From the NCBI RefSeq assembly GCF_042677865.1, contig NZ_JBHUDD010000155.1:1-64000 (forward strand): a stretch of 64,000 nt of DNA, given 5' to 3'. The notes under the pieces were generated by a model. That model was given only the letters and a program-made list of their open reading frames with translations, searched no databases and had not been told where the DNA came from. A program made the position numbers and the translations under genes. Positions 17,382 through 24,175 of this stretch are shown in pieces; position 1 is the first letter of the stretch; the number at the start of each line of letters is the position of its first letter. The stretch is from Lutimaribacter salitolerans. GTDB taxonomy: Bacteria > Pseudomonadota > Alphaproteobacteria > Rhodobacterales > Rhodobacteraceae.

Positions 17382-18473
17382 TCACTTTCTTTTTCCATTT
17401 TCCAGTGGTTTTACAATTTCGGATTGCCGTTTCTCGCGTTCCTCCTTCAAGACATGCTGGGCGCTGACCTTCTTGTCCTCGTGCCGGCAGTAGTGCTCCA
17501 CGATCTCGAGCGACATGCCGACCATGTCGCCGATCTGCCCGTGTGAGTAACCAGCGCGCCGCAGGCGGATGGTCGCGTTCGCGCGGAGGCCGTGCATCAC
17601 CGCCCCCTCGAGAATCGGGTGCTTGGCTCGCTCCCGGTCGAAAACCTTCCAGAGCTGGTTGGTGGTGAATGGCCGCCCAGCGCTCTTGCCCTCTTCCTGC
17701 AGCAGGAATGGTCCTGGGCGACGCTCCCATCTTGCCATCTCCGCCTGCAGCTCGGGGAAGATCGGACACCACGGCTGCGCGCCGCTCTTCTTCTGCGTCA
17801 GGTGGAAGCAGTCGTCCTCGATGTGGTTCGGGCTCAGCCGAACGATGTCCGAGACGCGCTGGCCGGTGTACCGCGCGAGGAAGAAGAACCGCCGCAGCGC
17901 TCCCGTGAAATTCTGCTCGGCGAATGCGAGCTGTTCGTCCGTCCAAGGCTCGTGCCCTTTGCCCTTGGCGAAGTGCCGCACGCCCTGCGTCGGATCGTGC
18001 GCAAGCAGATCGACCGGCCCGTTGGCCCACTTCACCATGGCGCGCAGCGCATCGAGGACGTTGTTCGCCGCGCCGGGCGTCTCAGCGCCGATCTTGCGGA
18101 TCAGCGCATCGACATGCTTCGGCCGCAGGGACTGCGCGGGAAGCTGGCCCCATGCCTTGCGCGCAGGCTTCAGGTACCGGCGATACTGATCCTGCGTGCC
18201 CTTGCTCAGCTGCCTCTGCAGCGTCGGCCACGATTCCTCAAAGGCGTCGATCAGCGCGCCGATGGTGTCGACCGGAACTGGCCCGGTCACGCCCTGCGCT
18301 TGGCGCAGAGCCTGCCAGAATTCCGGTGAGCGTGGGTCCGAAGGTAGCTTTATGCTCTTCCCTTGGTGCGGCGTGTTTCGAAACGGGATGTAGTAGAAGT
18401 ACTCGCGCCCGCCGGAGACGACCTTGTGGACATATTTCGGGAGATCGATGCTGGTCACGCGCCGCTTAGACAT
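17382..18473 (-). CDS. int: Tyrosine-type site-specific integrase
   Basis: A 363-residue phage integrase. The N-terminal part (to about 65) resembles an arm-binding domain, 70-165 is the core-binding SAM-like domain, and 175-340 is the catalytic domain. Catalytic residues visible are R206 in YTGQRVSD, a lysine at 228-229, H294 and R297 in MHGLRANA, and nucleophile Y328 in EHYCRHE. The usual second histidine of the GH motif is replaced (VGMS), a known variation. The ATG at 18473 overlaps the end of the excisionase gene by 8 bp, so the two are co-translated from the 18.8-kb promoter. It probably recombines the 14-bp core at the tmRNA 3' end. Confidence 0.95.
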   Translation of the reverse strand: MSKRRVTSIDLPKYVHKVVSGGREYFYYIPFRNTPHQGKSIKLPSDPRSPEFWQALRQAQGVTGPVPVDTIGALIDAFEESWPTLQRQLSKGTQDQYRRYLKPARKAWGQLPAQSLRPKHVDALIRKIGAETPGAANNVLDALRAMVKWANGPVDLLAHDPTQGVRHFAKGKGHEPWTDEQLAFAEQNFTGALRRFFFLARYTGQRVSDIVRLSPNHIEDDCFHLTQKKSGAQPWCPIFPELQAEMARWERRPGPFLLQEEGKSAGRPFTTNQLWKVFDRERAKHPILEGAVMHGLRANATIRLRRAGYSHGQIGDMVGMSLEIVEHYCRHEDKKVSAQHVLKEEREKRQSEIVKPLENGKRK

Positions 18474-18714
18474 TGTCCACGCCGCGCATGAAGGGATCAT
18501 CGCCCTGCTCGGCGCTGCCCGCCGCGAGAAGCGCTGCTTCGACATGCGGCCAGTACCAAAGCACCAAACCACCGACGCGCACCGGTTTCGGGAGAAGGCC
18601 GCGCTGGACGTAGGTGTCGATGGTCGATTCGCTCATGTCGAGCTCGGCCGCGAGCGTCGCCCGCTTCATGAACGACGAAGGGCGCGGCCCCAGAATAGCT
18701 ACATGCCTGCCCAT
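18466..18714 (-). CDS. AlpA/MerR-like winged-helix excisionase or regulator
   Basis: An 82-residue protein with a single DNA-binding domain at about 16-60: KRATLAAELDMSESTIDTYV then GLLPKPVRVGGLVLWYWPHVEAAL, matching the AlpA/Xis-type winged helix. In P4-like elements and PICIs an AlpA protein promotes excision or activates the integrase region. The ATG at 18714 has GGGAGG a few bases upstream; a TTG eight codons earlier is the alternative. The gene overlaps int by 8 bp and is the first gene after the duplicated-operator promoter. Confidence 0.82.
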   Translation of the reverse strand: MGRHVAILGPRPSSFMKRATLAAELDMSESTIDTYVQRGLLPKPVRVGGLVLWYWPHVEAALLAAGSAEQGDDPFMRGVDNV

Positions 18715-18746
18715 CGCGCCTCCCAACCGCAGAATCAATGTGAAAA

Positions 18747-18814
18747 TTCCTCACTTGAGGAAGTGTTGCCCGCTCTGGCTCCCCAGGTCAAGGGCTTTAC
18801 CTCACACGAGGTAA
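18747..18814 (-). promoter_or_regulatory. Excision/integration operon promoter with two palindromic operators
   Basis: On the minus strand: palindrome TTACCTCGTGTGAGGTAA (18797-18814), six bases, -35 TTGACC (18786-18791), an 18-bp spacer, -10 AACACT (18762-18767), then palindrome TTCCTCAAGTGAGGAA (18747-18762) over the likely start site. Operator centres are 51 bp apart, as in the capsid operon promoter at 21.95 kb. A dimeric repressor bound at both sites would block this promoter. Beyond it, 18815-19030 (216 bp) shows no gene; a packaging site could lie there but nothing identifies one. Confidence 0.75.
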
Positions 18815-19030
18815 TGGAGGGGGTGAAACCAGAGGCTTGGGAGTGCCGCGCTAGGCGCTCGGGCAGATCATCCCTGCGTCGAGGCCGAGCGCGGCTGGGG
18901 TGCGCCGTCACGCAACGGAGTCGTGCGCCGTCGCTGCGGGTGTTTTCCGACACCGCCCGCTGGTCGTTGCAGCCCGAGAGAACTGCGTGGTCACCGCGCG
19001 GGATGCCGTTCCGCGCGGTGATGCTCAGGA

Positions 19031-20470
19031 TCAAGCGCCGGGGTTGCGGAACCAGCTTGCGGTTTCGATGAACCGGGCATCCACCGCCCACACGAGGCGG
19101 AACTGCAGCCCGAGGGTTTCCCAGGCAGGCCGGGACTCGACACGAGGCGCGTTCTGGCCGGTCAGGAAGGCATGGGCGAGGCCGTCGTGCAGCGCCGGGT
19201 TCCCGATCAGGAACCATGCGCCATCATCCGCGAGGCCGGGCTCGACGATGATCTCGAGCTTGCCCGAGAAGGGGTTCGCGTCCGAGAACTTCGTCGCCTG
19301 AATTTCGGCCACCACCTGCTGCGCCACCGTCTCGAGCTCTGCCGGGACCACCAGCGCCCAAGGCTCGATCGCGAGACTTTCACCCTGCAGCCCCTTGGCC
19401 TTGCGCAGCGCCACCCGCGCCTCGGAGAGGCTGGTCACGCTCAGCGCGGCCCCAGTGCTGGTGGTGTTGCCGTGCGAGGTGTGGAACATGGGCTGGCCGT
19501 CAGCCATCGTCTGCCCAGCGCCCGCGTTCGCCTCGAGGGGTTCCAGGAGCACCCGCCGCAGGCGCTCCACCGCGCCGCGCACCATCCGATCCGATGCTTG
19601 GGAGAGCAGCTCGACGCGATCATTCGCGATGGCCTTGTTGCTGAGATTGAAGCCCGCGCCGAAGTCACGCGGTGTCGGCAGCGCTTCGCCCTTTTCGTCC
19701 ATGGTGACGAACTGGATTTCGCCGGCCTCTTCGATCTCCTGCGGCATGCCGGATGCCGAGAGGGTCAGCGCCTTTCCCTCGTGGTAGGTCTCGCGCGGGA
19801 TTTCCCGCGAAGCGCGCGCCAGATCGGGAATGCGCTGGGCGAACTGCCGGGCAACCACGTTCGACATGGCGTCGGCGGTGATCATCGCGAAGTCGCTCGC
19901 GGTATGAGTGCCGCCCGTGACCATCTGGATCGCCTCGCGGCGACTGGAAACGCGCTCGCCCCGTCCTTCCGCGATGGCCATGCACAGATCGCCGAGCGAA
20001 GCCTGAGCGAACTCGCGGCCCATGCCGGGCTGGTGCGTCCGGTCAAGCCGGGCTTGGAGGCCATCGACCAGGCGGGCGCGAAGGCCGGGACCGCTGTTCC
20101 AGTCCGTACCCACGGTGCTGATTTCGCGCGTCGGCCCGTAGTCGCGAACACTGGCATCGGCCATCACGGCCAAGACCACGTTGCGTGCCGCCTGCTCGAC
20201 CGTGCCGGTTTCGGGATCCTGCTTAGTCTCGATTTCCGTGAGATAGTCCTTCACGGCCTTGGCCAGATCATCCGCGGCGACCTTGTTCTTCTCGGTCAGG
20301 TCGCGGATCAGCTCGAGCCCCGGCGCCAGTGTCTCCATGCGCTTGATCGTCATCTGAGGCCGCGCTGCGAGGACGTCGGCCATGATCGCCGGAAGCTTCC
20401 GCTCCTGGGCGAAGAGGCGCGCTTGCGCCAAGAGCCGCGCAGGCGGCTGGATTTGGGTGGGTGCGTTCAT
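19031..20470 (-). CDS. Phage major capsid protein, Mu gpT-like, with N-terminal scaffold-like extension
   Basis: A 479-residue protein. The last 290 residues (from about 189, THTASDFAMITADAM) follow the gpT-like HK97-fold capsid family: FNLSNKAIANDR near 274-285, then HTSHGNTTSTGAALSVTSL, a region rich in WALVVPAELE, DANPFSGKLEIIVEP and the final RNPGA. Residues 1-185 are mostly charged helices (KNKVAADDLAKAVKDYL) and look like the fused scaffold domain common in this family. The ATG at 20470 has AAGGAGG six bases upstream and overlaps the protease stop by 4 nt. It would form the shell of the particle; no other virion gene accompanies it except the protease. Confidence 0.88.
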   Translation of the reverse strand: MNAPTQIQPPARLLAQARLFAQERKLPAIMADVLAARPQMTIKRMETLAPGLELIRDLTEKNKVAADDLAKAVKDYLTEIETKQDPETGTVEQAARNVVLAVMADASVRDYGPTREISTVGTDWNSGPGLRARLVDGLQARLDRTHQPGMGREFAQASLGDLCMAIAEGRGERVSSRREAIQMVTGGTHTASDFAMITADAMSNVVARQFAQRIPDLARASREIPRETYHEGKALTLSASGMPQEIEEAGEIQFVTMDEKGEALPTPRDFGAGFNLSNKAIANDRVELLSQASDRMVRGAVERLRRVLLEPLEANAGAGQTMADGQPMFHTSHGNTTSTGAALSVTSLSEARVALRKAKGLQGESLAIEPWALVVPAELETVAQQVVAEIQATKFSDANPFSGKLEIIVEPGLADDGAWFLIGNPALHDGLAHAFLTGQNAPRVESRPAWETLGLQFRLVWAVDARFIETASWFRNPGA

Positions 20471-21084
20471 TGCTCGCCTCCTTTGGGTTCGGACGGGACG
20501 GCCGCCCAGCCGTTTTCGCGCGCGAGGCGCTGCAAGGCCGACGGTGCGGCCGAGTGCTTCGTGTAGTCGTGTTCGGCTGGCGCTTCGGGCTTCGCGTCGC
20601 CATCGAGGCCGTCCGCAAAGCCCAGCGCGACCGCCTCTTCGGCGCTCAGCCATGTTTCCTCGGCGAGCCATGCCTGGACGCGCGCGACCGGCTGACCAGA
20701 GAAGCGGCTGTAGATTTCCGCGTCTGTCCGTCCGACCTTCTCGAGCAGCTCGGCTTCCTTGCGGTGCGCGTCTGCATCGCCAGCAATGATCGACCACGGG
20801 TGGTGCGCCATCCAGAAGGCCGCTGGGTGCATCAGCACAGAGGCACCGCCGCAGATCAGCAGCGAAGCCGAACTCGCGGCGACGCCGCGCACCCGGAACC
20901 GCACCCGGCCATGCGCCTCCGCCTCCGCAAGGATAGCCGCGCCCTCGAAAGCATCACCACCGGGACTGTTGACGATCACGTCGACGTCGCGGCTGGAATG
21001 CTCGGCGAGGAACTCAGCCAGCGCCAAGGCGGTGTTGCGCCCAGCGCCGATGTAGCCCGCGATCCGAAAAGTTGGGCGATCCAT
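20467..21084 (-). CDS. ClpP-type head maturation protease
   Basis: A 205-residue ClpP-fold serine protease of the phage head-maturation type. The oxyanion/strand motif VNSPGGDAFEGAAI is at 38-51, the nucleophile is S71 in VAASSAS, the histidine is H94 in FWMAHHPW, and the acidic position of the triad is E143 in AEETWLSAEEA, glutamate being usual in the phage branch. It would trim the N-terminal scaffold region of the capsid protein during assembly. Its ATG overlaps the preceding stop (TGATG) and its stop overlaps the capsid start, giving a tightly coupled cassette. Confidence 0.9.
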   Translation of the reverse strand: MDRPTFRIAGYIGAGRNTALALAEFLAEHSSRDVDVIVNSPGGDAFEGAAILAEAEAHGRVRFRVRGVAASSASLLICGGASVLMHPAAFWMAHHPWSIIAGDADAHRKEAELLEKVGRTDAEIYSRFSGQPVARVQAWLAEETWLSAEEAVALGFADGLDGDAKPEAPAEHDYTKHSAAPSALQRLARENGWAAVPSEPKGGEQ

Positions 21085-21383
21085 CAGGCTTGCTCCGTGC
21101 TGCAGTCCAGAACGCGAAGGTCGGGCTTCGGCGATGGAGGGGGTGGCGCGCACAGGACCGGGTAGAGAGCATTCGGCCAACGTGTCCAGACCGCACGCAG
21201 AAGGCGTTCCTGAAACACCTTCTCGGCCTTCGTCTTGGGGTCCAGCCCCATGGCCAGGTTCATGCACCGAGACGGCGCGGGCACCTTGCGCCCTGATTCT
21301 TCCTCTGCCTGACACAGGTCGGCGATCACCGGAGCGACCTTGACAAGGAAGTCCTGACGCTGGTCGAGGTTCGGACCCGTCAT
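21084..21383 (-). CDS. Small hypothetical protein of the capsid operon
   Basis: A 99-residue protein I do not recognise. It begins MTGPNLDQRQDFLVKVAPVI, is mainly helical with paired cysteines scattered (C24, C40, C78, C94), and has a proline run APPPPSPKP before a short tail. The start overlaps the upstream stop by 4 nt (ATGA) and the stop touches the protease start, so it belongs to the morphogenesis operon. Size and position would suit a scaffold, size-determining or capsid decoration factor; nothing in the sequence proves any of these. Confidence 0.75.
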   Translation of the reverse strand: MTGPNLDQRQDFLVKVAPVIADLCQAEEESGRKVPAPSRCMNLAMGLDPKTKAEKVFQERLLRAVWTRWPNALYPVLCAPPPPSPKPDLRVLDCSTEQA

Positions 21384-21916
21384 CGCTGCTCGTCCTCGCT
21401 GATCCCCATTTCGTTCGCCCGTGTCAGCACCTCGTATGCCGCTGTGGTCACGTTCAGCGCGGCGAAGACGCGCGACATGTGAGGAGCGCGAAGGGCATCG
21501 AGGCCGGGTTTGCTGGGATCGAGTTGCTCGGCGGCCCAGCGCGGAAGCTCGTCCAGCGCACCAGCGAACCAAGCTCGCCAGACCTCGGCGTCTCCTTCCT
21601 TCGTCTGCCCGGTGAACTCCGCTCCTGCGATCCAAACCGCAGTATCGGAGCCGACGAAGCTGCCGGGATGGTTCGAACCGTAGCGATCCGCGATCCAGCC
21701 CATCGCATTCACGACGAGGCTGCGCGCGTCAGCCGGGCTGATGCCGCCAAATCCATCGACAGAGGTGCTCATTGCGATCAGGCGCAAGGCAAGAGCCTCG
21801 GCCAAGGTGTAGTTGCCGCCGCCGCGCTTCGGAAACGGCAGATGGTCACGCTCCGCGAGCAGGTCGAACCGCTTCGGCGGAATGTCGGCGAGATAGGCGA
21901 TCTGAGCGCGCTTCAT
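21380..21916 (-). CDS. MerR-like helix-turn-helix protein heading the capsid operon (possible small terminase)
   Basis: A 178-residue protein. Residues 3-47 (RAQIAYLADIPPKRFDLLAE, then YTLAEALALRLIAM) form a MerR-like winged helix; the remainder is a helical, tryptophan-rich domain. It is the first gene of the capsid operon, where phages place the small terminase, and the Nu1-type small terminases have exactly such a winged-helix N-terminus. A regulatory role is equally possible. The ATG at 21916 has GAGGGAG about seven bases upstream, and this ribosome site is one arm of the downstream operator palindrome, so regulator binding and translation may interfere. Confidence 0.75.
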   Translation of the reverse strand: MKRAQIAYLADIPPKRFDLLAERDHLPFPKRGGGNYTLAEALALRLIAMSTSVDGFGGISPADARSLVVNAMGWIADRYGSNHPGSFVGSDTAVWIAGAEFTGQTKEGDAEVWRAWFAGALDELPRWAAEQLDPSKPGLDALRAPHMSRVFAALNVTTAAYEVLTRANEMGISEDEQR

Positions 21917-21923
21917 AGGTGTC

Positions 21924-21990
21924 TCCCTCGTTTGAGGGATCATCGCACGCCGCGATATAGGCGGTCAATCCCTTTCCCTCACCAGAGGGA
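21924..21990 (-). promoter_or_regulatory. Capsid operon promoter with two palindromic operators
   Basis: On the minus strand: TCCCTC-TGGT-GAGGGA (21975-21990), six bases, -35 TTGACC (21963-21968), 18-bp spacer, -10 GATGAT (21939-21944), then TCCCTC-AAAC-GAGGGA (21924-21939) at the start site. The centres are 51 bp apart. The arrangement is the same, base for base in spacing, as that upstream of the excisionase gene, so one regulator should control both. The consensus half-site is TNCCTC. The candidate regulator is the XRE protein at 22.7 kb or one of the element's winged-helix proteins. Confidence 0.8.
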
Positions 21991-21998
21991 TCAGGCTT

Positions 21999-22595
21999 CT
22001 ACTTTTCTCGTCTCAGCTCGTTCCAGAGCGGCGAGAGCTTCTTCCTGATCACGCTATCGCTCGGGCATTCGGCACCGTTCGACTGGTCCAAGAACCAGCC
22101 CTCAAATGTTGCGACGAACTCCTTCAGCGTCGGTGGGACGCCATGCTCATGGACGTAGATCGCGACCGCTCGCCAAAACCCGTCCCAGTCAAATTTCGGC
22201 TCTGGTCCCTTCCCTGCATGCGCCCGGCGCATCAGCTCGTTTTCTTCCTCAAAGCGGCCCATCTCAGCGACGTCGATCAACAGGTCACCTGCCGCAACCA
22301 CTACGCCATCGGCAGGATCGGACACCGTCCGCCACTCCCGGTCGCCGATCTTCCGCAGGCGTCGCAGGCGCATCGAGGTTGGCCCCGATCCGTCGCGCCG
22401 GAACATCGGCAGCAAGTCTGCCATGGCGACCACGACCAGCCCGGCCACCTCATCACCGCCTGCATGGACCGGCCCAACGCTGGTGATGACCTCGAGGCGC
22501 TCTTGGGCGGCCCATTGTGCGACTTGGTGCGGCGCGGCGATCCAGCGCGCGCTGACCTCATCAATCGAGAATAGGGACTGTCCAGGTAGCGGCAT
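21999..22595 (-). CDS. Uncharacterised prophage-type protein, 198 residues
   Basis: I cannot name this protein. The N-terminal half (SLFSIDEVSARWIAAPHQV) may be a divergent helix-turn-helix, followed by a beta-rich middle. The C-terminal part, DWDGFWRAVAIYVHEHGVP continuing to PSDSVIRKKLSPLWNEL, resembles a short C-terminal domain common in alphaproteobacterial phage and host proteins (ending PSDS-x-IR-x-K-LxxL-Y/W). The ATG at 22595 has AAGGA nine bases upstream; a longer start at 22622 lacks one. It is transcribed away from the XRE regulator and its stop lies 9 bp from the capsid promoter operator. Confidence 0.75.
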   Translation of the reverse strand: MPLPGQSLFSIDEVSARWIAAPHQVAQWAAQERLEVITSVGPVHAGGDEVAGLVVVAMADLLPMFRRDGSGPTSMRLRRLRKIGDREWRTVSDPADGVVVAAGDLLIDVAEMGRFEEENELMRRAHAGKGPEPKFDWDGFWRAVAIYVHEHGVPPTLKEFVATFEGWFLDQSNGAECPSDSVIRKKLSPLWNELRREK

Positions 22596-22683
22596 CGACT
22601 TCTTTCCTTGTTCTGATTTCATGACACGGTTACGAATGGGCATGGGCGCGCAAGGCGTCAAGCATTTCAGAACAGGATTCCGA

Positions 22684-22920
22684 ATGAACGCGGTGCAATG
22701 TCGAATGGCTCGGGCAGCAACAGGCCTCGGTGTCCGGGAGCTCGCCCAGCGCGCGGGCGTCGCCATCGATACCGTCGCACGGCTCGAGCGCGGCGACACG
22801 CTGCGGCCAAGGACAATCGAGGCGATCTGCGCGGCGCTGGAAGAAACCGGGGTGATTTTCCTCGAAGCCACCGATGCCGCGGGCGTCGGCGTCCGGCTGA
22901 AAGGAGACCGCAATGCCTGA
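22684..22920 (+). CDS. XRE-family helix-turn-helix regulator
   Basis: A 78-residue Cro/CI-type protein that is essentially one HTH domain: QCRMARAATGLGVRELAQRA, GVAIDTVARLERGDTLRPRT and IEAICAALEETGVIFLEA. It has no dimerisation or cleavage domain, so it resembles antitoxin- or Cro-like regulators. AGGA lies six bases before the ATG. It is divergent from the 198-residue gene, with 88 bp between them, and overlaps the following membrane protein gene by 8 bp. It is the best candidate for the repressor acting at the element's four palindromic operators. Confidence 0.85.
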   Translation: MNAVQCRMARAATGLGVRELAQRAGVAIDTVARLERGDTLRPRTIEAICAALEETGVIFLEATDAAGVGVRLKGDRNA

Positions 22921-23401
22921 CTGGATCCCGACCGCGCTCTCGGTCGACTGGATCGCCTTGGTGGTTTCGCTGCTGGCCATCGTGCTTTCCGTCTTCGCGC
23001 TTCGCCAGAACACGCGCTTCCGAACGGGCGATCAAGCGATGGAGGCCGGGCGCCTCGCAGCGGAGATCGGCGAACAGCTTGGCGACGTCGCATCCCGCGT
23101 GCCGAAGGTGAAGGCAAACTGGCACGCGCTGATGGCCGCGAACGGGAACTTCCACTCGGGCGCGAGGCAGCAGCTCGACAACGAGATGGAGCAGGCTCTG
23201 GCCGATGTGACCTCTCTGCGCGCGCGCCTGGCCGATCTGTCCGGTGACTTCCAGCGGCTGGGCCCTGCCGCGCTCGAGCAGCGCCTCGTGCAGCTGTGGT
23301 CACTCAAGCTTGCCGCGAACCGCATCGAGGGTGGCATCGCCGAGCGCGAAGCCAAGCACCAGCAGGGCGTCGAGGCCCGGCGCGCCGCGATTAACCCCTG
23401 A
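22913..23401 (+). CDS. Membrane-anchored coiled-coil protein
   Basis: A 162-residue protein with one N-terminal transmembrane helix (about 13-31, WIALVVSLLAIVLSVFAL) followed by a long charged alpha-helical region with heptad-like leucines (90-140), predicted to lie in the cytoplasm or periplasm as a coiled coil. Function not recognised. It overlaps the XRE gene by 8 bp, so the two are co-expressed. Phage and satellite proteins of this build include superinfection-exclusion and holin-like factors, but nothing here identifies one. Confidence 0.75.
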   Translation: MPDWIPTALSVDWIALVVSLLAIVLSVFALRQNTRFRTGDQAMEAGRLAAEIGEQLGDVASRVPKVKANWHALMAANGNFHSGARQQLDNEMEQALADVTSLRARLADLSGDFQRLGPAALEQRLVQLWSLKLAANRIEGGIAEREAKHQQGVEARRAAINP

Positions 23402-23419
23402 CCAGAACCGGAGGAACCA

Positions 23420-23626
23420 ATGGCAGAGCAGCAGGAAACCGACATTTTAGCGGGATATCTCACGCGGGAGCAGCTGGCCGAGAAGCTCGGCGTCACAAAG
23501 GACACCGTTGCGAGATGGAGCACGCAAGGAATCGGTCCCGATCTGATCAAGGTCGGTCGCAAGGTCTTCTACTCAGAAGAAGCCATCAGGGAGTGGCTCA
23601 AGACACGCGTGGTTCGCAAGGGCTGA
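23420..23626 (+). CDS. Small helix-turn-helix (excisionase/MerR-like) protein
   Basis: A 68-residue winged-helix protein of the helix_turn_helix_17 type: LTREQLAEKLGVTKDTVARW then GPDLIKVGRKVFYSEEAIREWL. GGAGG lies about nine bases upstream of the ATG. It follows the membrane protein gene by 18 bp and is the last gene of the plus-strand trio. Such proteins act as excisionases or as regulators of replication; because the element already has an AlpA-like protein next to int, a regulatory role is more likely. Confidence 0.85.
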   Translation: MAEQQETDILAGYLTREQLAEKLGVTKDTVARWSTQGIGPDLIKVGRKVFYSEEAIREWLKTRVVRKG

Positions 23627-23640
23627 CCAGCGTGAAAACA

Positions 23641-23688
23641 GGGTGGCAACCCGGCAACCCAAAGGTGGAAACCCAAGGGTGGAAACCC
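23641..23688. repeat. GGGTGG(A/C)AACCC repeat cluster
   Basis: Copies at 23641-23652 (GGGTGGCAACCC), 23664-23674 (GGTGGAAACCC) and 23677-23688 (GGGTGGAAACCC), with a partial GGCAACCC at 23653-23660. Each has GGGT/ACCC inverted ends, and the last three right ends are spaced 14 bp. They are followed by the A-rich GTAAAAATCC. They lie in the gene-free 23627-23908 gap beside the replication module. A replication origin, operator cluster or packaging site are the options; the rest of the gap shows no gene. Confidence 0.6.
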
Positions 23689-23908
23689 GTAAAAATCCTT
23701 TGACGCTACAGACTTAGCGCGCTTCCGCCCCCCGCATACGTTTTGCGCGCGGGAGGAACCAAAGCCGGGGGGGTGGCCCGGGAGGGGTGCCTGCGAGGTC
23801 ATTTCCAGCCCGCCCGCGCCCTGCTTTCCCTGCCTTGCGCCGACGGAAACCAAACGCGAGGCGCTTCGCGCCTACCCGTTGCTCCCCCCCTGTTCCGCGC
23901 GCCCCCCC

Positions 23909-24175
23909 TCACGCGCGCCCAGCGGGCTTGAGGCTGGCCAGGTCGTGCGCCCCACCTGCTGGGTGCGTCTGGGCTGGCAGGCGCTCCACACGGCTCGCTG
24001 TGGCGCGCAGGAAGGCCGCTGCGTCCTCCCTGCCGCACACCGCCGCGATCCGCCCGACGAGGTGTCCGTGCGCCGCGCTGAGCGCGTGCAGGCCCGGCAG
24101 GCCGTGCTCGATGGCTGAGAGCATCAGCCGGTCAAGGTTCTCCGTCAGCGCCAGTATCGTCTCTTCGTCCGTCAT
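23909..24175 (-). CDS. Small hypothetical protein at the end of the replication operon
   Basis: An 88-residue mostly helical protein (start MTDEETILALTENLDRLMLS) with histidines and one cysteine in the middle (AAHGHLVGRIAAVCGREDAA). Not recognised. Its ATG overlaps the stop of the preceding gene by 4 nt (ATGA), which supports it as a real, translationally coupled gene. It is the last member of the minus-strand replication operon and borders the GGGTGGAAACCC repeats. Confidence 0.7.
   Translation of the reverse strand: MTDEETILALTENLDRLMLSAIEHGLPGLHALSAAHGHLVGRIAAVCGREDAAAFLRATASRVERLPAQTHPAGGAHDLASLKPAGRA

Noticed and set aside
18735..19217. 160-residue minus-strand frame between excisionase and capsid
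   Set aside because: Its amino acid composition is that of chance reading, it overlaps the capsid C-terminus, and it runs through the duplicated-operator promoter.
22600..22690. SOS (LexA) box of the alphaproteobacterial GTTC-N7-GTTC type between the divergent element genes
   Set aside because: GTTC and GAAC occur, but no pair has the required orientation and 7-base spacing.
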